Part shown: piece after piece, positions 35,147 through 43,686 of the stretch
Layout of the letters: the number at the start of each line of letters is the position of its first letter
Position numbering within the stretch: position 1 is the stretch's first letter
Source of the DNA: Paraburkholderia domus
Lineage (GTDB): Bacteria > Pseudomonadota > Gammaproteobacteria > Burkholderiales > Burkholderiaceae
Reading direction: 5' to 3'
DNA: 64,000 nucleotides
Assembly: GCF_905220705.1 (NCBI RefSeq)
Contig: NZ_CAJNAT010000005.1
Location: 62,001-126,000, forward strand
Program-made: the position numbers and the translations under genes
The notes under the pieces: generated by a model
What the model was told of the DNA's origin: nothing
Databases searched by the model: none
What the model saw: only the letters and a program-made list of their open reading frames with translations

Positions 35147-35735
35147 AGAAAAAGTCAGGGGCCGCGCCGCGGCCAGTCATGGTGTGAACCCCGCCCACCC
35201 GGTGCGTCTGCTGCGCCCGGGCTACGGCCGCAAGCGGCCTCCGCTCCGTGCTCGCAGCCTGCCTCCCGTCCGCCCCCAAGGGGCTCCCAATCCAGAGTTA
35301 CGAAAAATCAAAAGCAAAAGCGTGCTTCGCATGCGGTGCAAGCCGCCGTGTCGTCTTGCACCGCATGATCGAACGTAGAACCCTGGCGGCCGTCAAGGCT
35401 GCCCTTCGGCGCGCTTGCGCGCGGCCTTGACGGGTTCGGCGTCAGGTTGGTACGCGAAGGTCTGCGCGATTCTGGAGCAGTGGAACACGACGGTCCTGTT
35501 CCGCCGGGTTTGCCGTCGCACTGCGTGCGCCGTCAAACCCGGCGGGACGAAGTTGCTTCGTGATGCGGTGTAATTGAGATGGGCGCAATGCGTCCTCTGG
35601 CAAACTCGCGCCGTCTGGCCAAAACCCGTGTCGGGGCAAAAAATTACGGATGGAAACGCGCATCATGGAAAACCGGTTTGCAAGTTCCTGTCGCGTCAGG
35701 AGAAAACCTGTATCGACAACGGCGGGCGTGTCGGG
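35147..35735. other. link region 2 between module copy 2 and the displaced toxin module
   Basis: No intact gene except the open start of the next frame. It shares with link region 1 the stems CATGCGGTGCAAG (35330-35342 with 35355-35367), a CCGTCAAGGC/GCCTTGACGG stem near 35395-35431 and the CCGCCGGGTTTG hairpin near 35500-35545. Single-base changes and small indels lie throughout, and about 200 bases including the A-B-B-A repeats are missing. It ends in GGCGGGCGTGTCGGGG, also present at the end of link 1. Confidence 0.6.
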
Positions 35736-36507
35736 GTGTGGTGTTCGTTACAACCGCCAGTTGCATCCAGAAGAAAAAACAGTCGCCAAGCAGCTCGCGG
35801 ATAAGAGCGGCGGCAAATACACAGAGGCGCAGATCGAAGACCAGATGCGCATCATGGGTGCAACCTCGAACGGGACCAACGAATCGGGCGCACCGACGAC
35901 CTTGATTGGTCAGGCACCTACGGACTCGGGTGCACAGTGGATGTCGGCAGGAACAACTGCCGACGGCAAGCCGATCCTGACGCAGATAACGGCACTGGCG
36001 AATCCGGAGTTGCAGTCATATATTCTGTCGAACTATGCGACCGACGTGCCGGGCACAGTTTCATACGACCCGTTGTCCGGCTCGAAGTCATCAACTATAA
36101 CGGGACCGTTTACCAAGTTCGACAAGAGCGACGCGGACTTTATGCGTAACACAACGGCAGATGCGGCGGGGATGGTTTCGACCAACGCTGGACGTGTATC
36201 GGCCCTTGCAGCAGCGGGTGCGGCAATAACGCCTTGCTCAGTGGTCTGTAAAGGTGTTGCATACACTGGAACAGTCATAGGGATCGCCGCAGATGCGGTT
36301 GGGCAATTAGCTAGGCCGAATACCGGGCAGTACCTTTTTAACGGTTCAACGTCTATCGCATCGAACTACATATCAGCGGCATCGCCCGTGCTAACCCCCG
36401 CCGTGAATGAGTTGGTGAATCAAATAAACGGCAGTGGTGCGACTACGAACGTGCAAGACAAGATAAATGCAATTTTCGGACCTCAAACTTCCAAGGGGAA
36501 AAAATGA
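35650..36507 (+). CDS. displaced orphan CdiA C-terminal toxin module
   Basis: The frame is open from ATG 35650, but real homology starts at 35749 with YNRQLHPEEKTVAKQLADKS, the sequence that follows the (E/Q)LYN boundary in Burkholderia CdiA/BcpA proteins. From there it is 252 aa: a helical entry-like domain to about residue 120, then an Ala/Gly-rich hydrophobic stretch (SALAAAGAAITP, AYTGTVIGIAADAVGQLA) that suggests a membrane-acting rather than nuclease toxin, then a polar tail. It has no signal or filament region and no ribosome site. It is best read as the native toxin end of cdiA, cut off when the mobile modules entered. Its stop overlaps the next gene (ATGA), as in intact toxin-immunity pairs. 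Confidence 0.75.
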   Translation: METRIMENRFASSCRVRRKPVSTTAGVSGCGVRYNRQLHPEEKTVAKQLADKSGGKYTEAQIEDQMRIMGATSNGTNESGAPTTLIGQAPTDSGAQWMSAGTTADGKPILTQITALANPELQSYILSNYATDVPGTVSYDPLSGSKSSTITGPFTKFDKSDADFMRNTTADAAGMVSTNAGRVSALAAAGAAITPCSVVCKGVAYTGTVIGIAADAVGQLARPNTGQYLFNGSTSIASNYISAASPVLTPAVNELVNQINGSGATTNVQDKINAIFGPQTSKGKK

Positions 36508-36770
36508 AGGTCAGATTCATCGACAACGGCAACCTAGCTTCATGGCTTCGCTTGACGCTAATCGTTATCGGAATAGGGCTTGCCGCGGTCGCGCTTGCAT
36601 GTGAACTCCCGGTTTTTTTGGCGAGAGCTTTTTTGTTAGTCGGCTTTTTCTCAGTGCTTGTCGGCGGAATGACCAGTCGAGCCAAATTGCTAAATATCAA
36701 GCCCTTCGATAACAGCTACAAGAGAGCGCGCGATAGCTACAAGTCGAAAGACGACGGGAGCGGCAAATGA
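36504..36770 (+). CDS. probable membrane immunity protein for the displaced toxin
   Basis: An 88-aa protein overlapping the orphan toxin stop by ATGA. It has two membrane helices (LRLTLIVIGIGLAAVALA and VFLARAFLLVGFFSVLVGGM) and a basic soluble tail. Immunity proteins against pore- or ionophore-type CDI toxins are membrane proteins, whereas nuclease immunity proteins are soluble; this fits the hydrophobic core of the neighbouring toxin. It is not related to the soluble CdiI of the modules. Its location between toxin and cdiB matches the order toxin-immunity-transporter of Burkholderia loci. Function is inferred from position and topology. Confidence 0.65.
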   Translation: MKVRFIDNGNLASWLRLTLIVIGIGLAAVALACELPVFLARAFLLVGFFSVLVGGMTSRAKLLNIKPFDNSYKRARDSYKSKDDGSGK

Positions 36771-36841
36771 GCTGCTGAGACAGCAGCGGGCTAACGATGC
36801 CTGCTGTTGCGCGTCGTATCGAATCACGGAATGAAACACCC

Positions 36842-38596
36842 ATGAAACTCAGAGAGAGGCTGGCGGCGCTGCCGCTCACAGCCCTGGTATCGCTCGCGTC
36901 CAACGCGCAGCATGCGCCCACGCCAGCGGACGAAGCCGCTGCCGCTCGGGTCAACGCTGAGCAGAACCAGCAGATCCAGCAGCAGCGTGACGCACAGCAG
37001 CGCGACGCGACCGTGCAGGCACCCGCCGTGCGCTCGACCCTCCCCACATTCGAGGGCTATCCGCTGCTGCCGGTCGAGGCACCATGCTTCCGCATCGGCA
37101 GGTTCGCGCTCGATGTCCCGACGACACTGCCCGATGCCGTGCGCAGCAAGGGAGCGTCGGCCCTATCACTGGACCAGTTCGCCTTTGCGCGTGAATGGCT
37201 TGACCATTATCGGGGCCAGTGCGTCGGCAAGTCCGGCATTGACACGCTGACCAGGGCGCTGCAGCAGGCGATCCTGAGTCGTGGCTATGTCACGACGCGT
37301 GTGCTCGTCCCGCAGCAGGACCTGTCCAGCGGCACGCTGGCTTTTGCGCTCGTTCCAGGCGTCGTACACCAGCTCCGCTTTGCGGACCCTGACACACGTG
37401 GCACCCTGAAGTCTGCATTCCCGGCAAGCGACGGCGACCTGCTGGACCTGCGCGATCTTGAGCAGGGACTGGAGCAGATGAAGCGTGTCGCGTCGCAGGA
37501 CGTGGACATGAAGATCGAGCCGACCGAGACACCGGGCGAAAGCGATGTCGTGGTGAGCGTGAAGCGTTCGAAGCCGTGGAGCTTTGTTGCATCCGTCGAT
37601 AATTCAGGCACGGACGCGACCGGCAAGTGGCAGGGCAACGTGAGCCTCGGCATCGACAATCCACTGGGACTCAATGACATAGTTACGGTCGGCGCGAACC
37701 AGGACCTGTCGTTCGACAACAAGTCGCTCGGCTCGCACGGATTCAACGGGTCATATTCTGTGCCATGGGGCTACTGGACGGCCACGCTGTCCGGCAACAC
37801 GAACACCTACTACCAGAACATCGCGGGCGTCAACCAGACGTTCGTGTCCAGCGGCAATTCGCAGACGGCCGCACTCAGGCTCGCGCGTGTACTGAGGCGC
37901 AGCCAGAGTGATGTATTCGGCGTGGAGTTCCAGCTATCGAAGCGTTTCGGCGAGAGCTTCATTGACGACACCGACATCCCGCAGCAGCGGCGCAACGACA
38001 CGTTCATCGAAGCGGGTCTGACCGACCGGCATTACTTCGGCGCGTCGCAGTTCGACGGCACGCTCGCGTACCGCCAGGGGATCGGCGGGCTTGGCGCGAC
38101 ATCCGACCCTTATCCAGACGGCCCCACGTACCGTTACCACATGGCTGTGCTTGATGCGAACCTGTCGGTGCCGTTCGCGGTCGCCAGCCAGAGTTTCCGC
38201 TACGTGACGACCGTGCACGCGCAGTTCACCAACGACACGCTGTTCTATCTGGATGACCTGACCATTGGCAGCCGTTACACCGTGCGCGGCGTCAACGGCG
38301 AAACCATGCTGGCGGCAGAGAAGGGCTTTTACTGGCGTAACGAGCTGCAATTACCGCTCGGACAGACCGGACAAACGCTGTACGCGGGGATCGACTATGG
38401 CCGCGTGTTTGGTCCGAACACGGCGTTTCTCGCCGGGACGCAACTGGCGGGCGCGGTGATCGGCATCCGCGGTGGTCTGCCGTCGCGCTTTGTTGGAGTC
38501 TCCTATGACCTGTTCGTCGGCACGCCAGTCTACAAACCCAGCGGCTTTCCGACCTCACGCGTGACCGTCGGAGTCCAGGCGACGGCGCAGTTCTAG
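36842..38596 (+). CDS. cdiB: CdiB/BcpB two-partner-secretion outer-membrane transporter
   Basis: A 584-aa Omp85-family transporter. ATG 36842 gives a signal peptide (MKLRERLAALPLTALVSLASNA); an ATG at 36797 would only add 15 residues. A Gln-rich linker helix follows (AEQNQQIQQQRDAQQRD), then two POTRA domains (CFRIGRFALDVP near residue 80 and VPQQDLSSGTLAFALVPG near 160-240). The rest is a 16-strand barrel ending in aromatic TVGVQATAQF. It secretes the CdiA product by recognising its TPS domain. It lies 14.7 kb from cdiA because of the inserted modules, so it probably needs its own promoter now. Confidence 0.92.
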   Translation: MKLRERLAALPLTALVSLASNAQHAPTPADEAAAARVNAEQNQQIQQQRDAQQRDATVQAPAVRSTLPTFEGYPLLPVEAPCFRIGRFALDVPTTLPDAVRSKGASALSLDQFAFAREWLDHYRGQCVGKSGIDTLTRALQQAILSRGYVTTRVLVPQQDLSSGTLAFALVPGVVHQLRFADPDTRGTLKSAFPASDGDLLDLRDLEQGLEQMKRVASQDVDMKIEPTETPGESDVVVSVKRSKPWSFVASVDNSGTDATGKWQGNVSLGIDNPLGLNDIVTVGANQDLSFDNKSLGSHGFNGSYSVPWGYWTATLSGNTNTYYQNIAGVNQTFVSSGNSQTAALRLARVLRRSQSDVFGVEFQLSKRFGESFIDDTDIPQQRRNDTFIEAGLTDRHYFGASQFDGTLAYRQGIGGLGATSDPYPDGPTYRYHMAVLDANLSVPFAVASQSFRYVTTVHAQFTNDTLFYLDDLTIGSRYTVRGVNGETMLAAEKGFYWRNELQLPLGQTGQTLYAGIDYGRVFGPNTAFLAGTQLAGAVIGIRGGLPSRFVGVSYDLFVGTPVYKPSGFPTSRVTVGVQATAQF

Positions 38597-38673
38597 CGCG
38601 CCGTGGGGGAACGCGAGGGACGTTGCCCACCCCGCGTGCACCGCAGCATCGACAACTCACCTGTTTAGATTTT

Positions 38674-38746
38674 AGACAAGTCACTTGTCTTGTTAATCCG
38701 CGTTAAGGGGCGCCGTTAGCTTGAATCTCAAACGAGACACATGTCT
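38674..38746. promoter_or_regulatory. paired AGACA...TGTCT palindromes
   Basis: AGACAAGT-C-ACTTGTCT (38674-38690) is a perfect palindrome. AGACA-CA-TGTCT (38735-38746) shares the AGACA/TGTCT ends 61 bases on. The region is AT-rich for this genome. No gene starts within 300 bases, so the target is unclear. Confidence 0.4.
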
Positions 38747-38890
38747 AATATGTAGGACCGTCCCTCTGTAGGGGACGAAGGTTTCGCCGCACCGCAGCGT
38801 GTGGGGAAACGTGGGGGAATGGATGTTTGAGGGCGCGAGGGGAAAGAAATTTCCCCCACACGCTGCCCGGAAAGGCTTGTGTGGCGGGGC

Positions 38891-39132
38891 TGTTTATCAC
38901 AGGGTGTGATTTGTCCACAGCTTTGTGCACAAATTGTGTGGACAACTAGAGGTTGGAGCGCCGCACCTACGGCAGCGGGCTTGCCATTCTGGCTTTTCCA
39001 CGTGACCGGCCGTGAAGCGATGAGTGATGCTTACTCATCAACCGCGACGGGATATTCCCGCTGCTTCAACTACTTGGCTGGGATGTGCGAAGGTTGTCCA
39101 CAGGCTTGCCAACATTTTATGGGGACAAGTTT
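38891..39132 (+). repeat. dispersed noncoding repeat (related copy at 11242-11371)
   Basis: Contains TTTATCACAGGG, TTGTCCACAG, ACTTGGCT, GGTTGTCCACAG, CTTGC-N-AACA and GGGGACAAGTTT in the same order as the copy before the IS, with an insertion in the middle. Confidence 0.5.
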
Positions 39133-39241
39133 TTTGCCCTCGGTGCCCCCGTTCCTTGTGCCTACGACGCTGGAAAACAAAAGGAAGCCAACGCCGCAAG
39201 CGCGGAACCCATCCATGCTTCCGCCCAAGGCAAAACCCCGC

Positions 39242-39967
39242 TTAAGCCTTCAGCGGCGAAGCCGCGACCTCTTCCCTCGATTGCACCTGCAACACCGCAT
39301 CCCGCTTATCCAGCAGATGCTGCCGCAAAATAGCGCTCAACTTCTTCCCATCCCGCGCTTCGAGCGCCTTCAACATCTCGTCATGGTCATGAATCGCACT
39401 ATCCCACTTAGGGATCTGAAAGTTCGACCGAAACCGTAACGCCTGCAGGCGTCGATTAACAGCGACATAAGTCTGCCGCAGTGCTGAATTCCTCGCCGCC
39501 TCATTGATCTTGTCGTGGATCGCCTGGTTGCGACCGTAGTACCCGGCCAGATCATTCTGCGTCCGGCAAGCCAGCATCGCGTAATGCAGCGCTTTGATCT
39601 CAGCAAGCTCCGCAGCCGTCATCCGCTCCGCCGCCAACTCGCCGGAAAAAGCCTCAAGACCACTCATCAATTCAAAGGTCTCACGCAACTCCGCTTCCGA
39701 CATCTTCGACACCGATGCGCCCCGGTTCGGCGAAATCTCGATCAGCCCTTCCGCGGCCAACACCTTCAGCGCCTCCCGCAGCGGCGTGCGCGAAATCCCA
39801 AGCGTCTCGCATAACTCGCGCTCGTTCAGTTTCTTGCCCGGCTCAAGCACCCCTTCGACGATAAAGCGGCGAATGTGCTCCACCACCGTGTCGTGCAAGC
39901 GCTGACGCTCGACCTTCGGCATCAGCGGGGAAGCCGCGACACCCGCATCGAAATCCGAATTTTGCAT
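39242..39967 (-). CDS. GntR-family regulator, FadR subgroup (FCD domain)
   Basis: A 241-aa regulator. Residues ~20-85 form the winged HTH (EPGKKLNERELCETLGISRT, then PLREALKVLAAEGLI, then NRGASV). Residues ~95-220 form an all-helical FCD ligand domain with His residues able to hold a metal and an organic acid. It is divergent from the aminotransferase operon. Near-identical palindromes overlap its own start codon and lie just ahead of the aminotransferase gene, so it very likely controls both. Confidence 0.9.
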   Translation of the reverse strand: MQNSDFDAGVAASPLMPKVERQRLHDTVVEHIRRFIVEGVLEPGKKLNERELCETLGISRTPLREALKVLAAEGLIEISPNRGASVSKMSEAELRETFELMSGLEAFSGELAAERMTAAELAEIKALHYAMLACRTQNDLAGYYGRNQAIHDKINEAARNSALRQTYVAVNRRLQALRFRSNFQIPKWDSAIHDHDEMLKALEARDGKKLSAILRQHLLDKRDAVLQVQSREEVAASPLKA

Positions 39968-39973
39968 ACAAAA
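39960..39973. promoter_or_regulatory. GntR operator over its own start
   Basis: TTTTGCATACAAAA on the plus strand, one pair short of a perfect palindrome, spans the regulator's ATG (39965-39967). It matches the site at 40097, pointing to autorepression. Confidence 0.6.
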
Positions 39974-40096
39974 GCCCTCAACATCGTATTAGTGCGATTT
40001 TATCGGAAGCTCAAAGAATAGGTAAGAGCACGGGTAAACACCGGTGTAAGCAAGCAAATTTTGCCTTGGGTCGGCCGTCGATCGTCTGATATAGTT

Positions 40097-40110
40097 TTTT
40101 GCATGCAAAA
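40097..40110. promoter_or_regulatory. GntR operator upstream of aminotransferase operon
   Basis: Perfect palindrome TTTTGCATGCAAAA, 19 bases before the aminotransferase start, where a bound regulator would block transcription. Confidence 0.65.
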
Positions 40111-40128
40111 TTCAATAGGAGGAGCCCA

Positions 40129-41349
40129 ATGCTCAAGCTAGACTTTCACCCCGCTGGCCGTCACTTCCTGCAGATCCCGGGTCCGAGCCCGGTGCCCGAT
40201 CGCATTCTCCGGGCGATGAGCTACCCGACCATTGATCACCGCGGCCCAGAGTTCGGCGAACTCGGTCTGAAGGTGCTCGAAGGCATCAAGAAAATCTTCA
40301 AGACGCAGCAACCGGTGGTGATCTATCCGGCCTCCGGTACCGGCGCGTGGGAAGCGGCGCTGTCGAATACGCTGAGCCCCGGCGACAACGTGCTGATGTT
40401 CGAAACGGGTCACTTCGCGACGCTGTGGAAAAAGATGGCGGAAAGCCTCGGGCTGAAGCCGGAGTTTCTTGGCCTGCCGGGCATCGAAGGCTGGCGGCGC
40501 GGGGTTCAGCCGCAAATGATCGAAGAGCGCCTGCGCGCCGACACGCAGCACGCGATCAAGGCGGTGTGTGTCGTCCACAACGAAACCTCGACGGGCGTCA
40601 CCTCGGACATCGCCGCCGTGCGCCGCGCGATCGATGCCGCCGGCCACCCGGCACTGCTGCTGGTCGACACGATTTCGGGGCTCGCCTGCGCCGACTATCG
40701 CCATGACGAATGGGGCGTCGACGTCACCGTGTCCGGCTCGCAAAAAGGCTTGATGCTGCCGCCGGGTATCAGCTTCAACGCGATCTCGCCGAAGGCATTC
40801 GCCGCCAGCAAGCAGGCCAAACTGCCGCGCAGCTTCTGGGACTGGACCGACATCGTCGAGATGAACAAGACCGGCTACTGGCCGTACACGCCGAACACGA
40901 ACCTGCTGTACGGGCTCAATGAGGCGCTGGAAATGATTCTCGGCGAAGGACTCGACAACGTGTTTGCCCGTCATGAGCGTCTCGCCGAAGCCACTCGTCG
41001 TGCGGTCCGCGCGTGGGGTCTGGAAATCCAATGCGCGGATCCCGCTGTATATAGCCCCGTGCTGACCGGCGTGATGATGCCCGAAGGTATCGATGCCGAC
41101 GCGGTGCGCAAGGTCATCTACGAACGCTTCGACATGTCGCTCGGCACCGGCCTCGGCAAGATGAAAGGCCGTATGTTCCGCATCGGCCACCTCGGCGACT
41201 GCAACGACCTGATGCTGCTGGCTACGCTGGCCGGTTGCGAAATGGGTCTGAGGCTCGCGGGTGTGCCGCTTAAGGAGAGCGGCCTGCCTGCCGCTATGGC
41301 GTGGTTGAGCCAGCCGACGCAAGCGTCAGGGCTGAAAGCGGCGGCTTGA
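40129..41349 (+). CDS. class V aminotransferase (alanine/serine-glyoxylate type)
   Basis: A 406-aa PLP enzyme. ATG 40129 follows a perfect AGGAGG; the frame is open 30 bases further up but without a ribosome site. The PLP Lys is about residue 206 in VTVSGSQKGLMLPPG. The PLP phosphate region is YPASGTGAWEAAL (66-78), and the PLP ring Asp is in LLVDTISG (Asp180). The family transfers an amino group from alanine or serine to glyoxylate and makes glycine. It is the first gene of a GntR-controlled set with importer, hydratase and dehydrogenase. The actual amino donor is unknown. Confidence 0.87.
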   Translation: MLKLDFHPAGRHFLQIPGPSPVPDRILRAMSYPTIDHRGPEFGELGLKVLEGIKKIFKTQQPVVIYPASGTGAWEAALSNTLSPGDNVLMFETGHFATLWKKMAESLGLKPEFLGLPGIEGWRRGVQPQMIEERLRADTQHAIKAVCVVHNETSTGVTSDIAAVRRAIDAAGHPALLLVDTISGLACADYRHDEWGVDVTVSGSQKGLMLPPGISFNAISPKAFAASKQAKLPRSFWDWTDIVEMNKTGYWPYTPNTNLLYGLNEALEMILGEGLDNVFARHERLAEATRRAVRAWGLEIQCADPAVYSPVLTGVMMPEGIDADAVRKVIYERFDMSLGTGLGKMKGRMFRIGHLGDCNDLMLLATLAGCEMGLRLAGVPLKESGLPAAMAWLSQPTQASGLKAAA

Positions 41350-41590
41350 GCATCTGAACGCGTGGGCGCCGGGCGCACCAGCGGGACAGCGCTCGGCGCG
41401 TCAGCGTATGAGTGCATCAGCGCATCTCGCAGCAAGGGAGGACGGGGAGCACTTCCCTCACGAAGCCGCGCATAGAACGCGGCCCATCAACAACATGCGA
41501 TGTTCCCGCGGCCGGCGTGTGTCGCCGACGGGCGACGACGCAGCGCGCCATTCCAGGCGTGCCGTCGATAGACTGCAATGGAGAGAGACG

Positions 41591-42877
41591 ATGAAGCGGT
41601 TTCGTGTGAGCAGTGCGACCAGTATCGTTCTAGTGATGCTATGCATCATGTACTTCATCACTTACCTGGACCGCGTCAACGTCAGCACCGCGGCGGCGGG
41701 TTTCGGCAAGGAATTTGGCCTTTCCCATACGGAAGTGGGCTTCGTGTTCTCCGCCTTCGCTTATCCGTATCTGATTTTTCAGATCATCGGTGGCTGGGTC
41801 AGTGACCGCTTCGGCGCGAAACGCACGCTGATTTTCTGCGGCGCTATCTGGGGCGTCGCGACTCTGCTGACCGGCCTCGCCGGCGGCCTGGTCTCGCTGC
41901 TGGCCGCGCGCGTGTTGCTCGGTTTCGGCGAAGGCGCCACGTTTCCTGCTGCGACCTCCGCGATGGCGCGCTGGGTCGCGAAAGAGAAACGCGGCTTCGC
42001 GCAGGGCATCACCCACGCAGCATCGCGCATCGGCAATGCCATTGCACCCGGCCTGATCGTGCTTGTCATGGCGACCTGGGGTTGGCGCGAATCGTTCTAT
42101 ATCTGCGGCGTGTTCAGCTTGCTGTGGGTTGCCGTGTGGGCGTTCACGTTCACCGAACATCCGAAAGATCATCCGCGTATCACGAGCGAGGAACTCGACG
42201 TCTTGCCCGCGCCGAAGCCGAAAGCGGCCGCTGTGCCGTGGGGAAAACTGTTTCGCCGCATGTGGCCCGTCACGATCGTGTACTTCTGCTACGGCTGGAC
42301 TTTGTGGCTGTTCCTCAGCTGGATTCCGCAGTACTTCCTGCACAGCTATCACCTGCAACTGCAAAAGTCGGCGATCTTCGCATCGGTCGTGTTCTTTGCC
42401 GGCGTACTCGGCGACACGCTCGGCGGTATCGTCACCGACTGGATCTTCACCCGCACCCGCAGCCTGAAGCGCGCGCGAAGCTGGATGGTGTCGGTGTGCA
42501 TGCTGTTCTGTCTGCTCTCGCTCATCCCGCTGATGTTCACGCACGACCTGTATCTGTCAATGGCGTGTCTCGCGTCAGGCTTCTTCTTCGCTGAAATGAC
42601 GATCGGCCCGATGTGGGCGATTCCGATGGACATCGCACCGGAATACTCGGGCACCGCGAGCGGCATGATGAACACCGGCTCCGCATTGGCCGCGATCATC
42701 TCGCCGGTGGTCGGCGGATTTCTGATCGACTACTTCGGCAGCTGGGAGTTGCCGTTCGTCGGCAGCATGCTGTTGATGGCGATCGGCGTGGTGCTCGCGT
42801 TCCGCATGCAGCCGGAAAGCAAGTTCGAACTCAACGCGGCCGACAAAGCGCACGCCACCACGGGCGTGGGCGCATAA
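41591..42877 (+). CDS. MFS organic-anion importer (ACS family)
   Basis: A 428-aa, 12-helix transporter starting at ATG 41591 behind GGAGAG. The N-terminal motif TYLDRVNVSTAA, the loop 2-3 motif GGWVSDRFGAKR and RVLLGFGEGATFPAATSAMARWV are typical of the anion:cation symporter branch that takes up hexuronates, glycerate, tartrate or aromatic acids. It is 241 bases behind the aminotransferase gene and 37 before the hydratase gene. It probably imports the acid that the downstream enzymes break down. Confidence 0.88.
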   Translation: MKRFRVSSATSIVLVMLCIMYFITYLDRVNVSTAAAGFGKEFGLSHTEVGFVFSAFAYPYLIFQIIGGWVSDRFGAKRTLIFCGAIWGVATLLTGLAGGLVSLLAARVLLGFGEGATFPAATSAMARWVAKEKRGFAQGITHAASRIGNAIAPGLIVLVMATWGWRESFYICGVFSLLWVAVWAFTFTEHPKDHPRITSEELDVLPAPKPKAAAVPWGKLFRRMWPVTIVYFCYGWTLWLFLSWIPQYFLHSYHLQLQKSAIFASVVFFAGVLGDTLGGIVTDWIFTRTRSLKRARSWMVSVCMLFCLLSLIPLMFTHDLYLSMACLASGFFFAEMTIGPMWAIPMDIAPEYSGTASGMMNTGSALAAIISPVVGGFLIDYFGSWELPFVGSMLLMAIGVVLAFRMQPESKFELNAADKAHATTGVGA

Positions 42878-42914
42878 GCAGACTGCACCGTTTCTTCTCT
42901 TCGCCTTCAACTAA

Positions 42915-43664
42915 ATGACCACACTACTCAGTCAGCGTCTCGTCGACGCGCGCCGCAATCATCTGACGCTCGATGCGTTGCCAGTGGAGCAGGTGCCCGC
43001 AGATGGCGCTGCCGCTTACGCGATTCAGCACGACATCCTGCGCGTGCTGGGTGCGCCGATCGGCGGCTGGAAGATCGGCGCGAAGTCCGACAGCGGCCCG
43101 ATTCAGGGCGCACCGTTGCCCGCGAACGATCTGTACCCCGACGGCGCACGAGTGCCGCGTGAAGCCTTCGCCCCGCTGGGACTTGAACTGGAGATCGCAT
43201 TCCGCTTCGGCCGTCGCTTCGAGGCTTCGACCACGCCCTATGGCGAAGCCGACGTGCACGCAGGCATCGGATCGATCGGTGCGACCATCGAGATCGTGGC
43301 GAGCCGCTACGCCGGCTGGCCCAATGTCGACAAGCTCGCCCAACTCGCGGACTTGCAGAATCACGGTGCGCTGATCGTCGGCGAATTTACGCCGTATCGC
43401 GAGGACTTTCCGTTTGTGGCGCCGTCGGCACGCTTCAGTTTCGAAGGGCGTGACGTGGTCGAGACGACGCCCGCCAATCCGGCCGGCGATCCACGGCGCC
43501 TGCTGACTTGGCTCGTTAATCACGCCACATCGCGCGGCATTGCGGTCACGCCGGACATGGTCATCACCACCGGTTCGTATACCGGAATGTTTTTTCCGCA
43601 GAGTGCGGGCACCGCAAGCGGATGCATTGAAGGGCTCGCGCCGATCAGCCTGACGCTGTACTAG
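42915..43664 (+). CDS. 2-keto-4-pentenoate hydratase / FAH-superfamily protein
   Basis: A 249-aa protein of the MhpD-like fumarylacetoacetase superfamily. Visible marks are IGGWKIGAKS (residues ~48-57), the metal-ligand region LGLELEIAFRFGR with acidic residues (about 88-100), and the C-terminal TGSYTGMFFPQSAG. The group hydrates 2-hydroxypenta-2,4-dienoate or decarboxylates related keto acids. It is 37 bases behind the MFS gene and 22 before the dehydrogenase gene. The exact substrate is not readable. Confidence 0.82.
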   Translation: MTTLLSQRLVDARRNHLTLDALPVEQVPADGAAAYAIQHDILRVLGAPIGGWKIGAKSDSGPIQGAPLPANDLYPDGARVPREAFAPLGLELEIAFRFGRRFEASTTPYGEADVHAGIGSIGATIEIVASRYAGWPNVDKLAQLADLQNHGALIVGEFTPYREDFPFVAPSARFSFEGRDVVETTPANPAGDPRRLLTWLVNHATSRGIAVTPDMVITTGSYTGMFFPQSAGTASGCIEGLAPISLTLY

Positions 43665-43686
43665 CCCGTTTCTTATAGCCGACGAT

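Larger units (their letters stand above)
38597..39241. other. gene-free gap behind cdiB
   Basis: No credible gene in 645 bases. It holds two palindromes at 38674-38746 and a noncoding repeat related to 11242-11371 at 38891-39132. The remainder is unremarkable. Confidence 0.5.
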
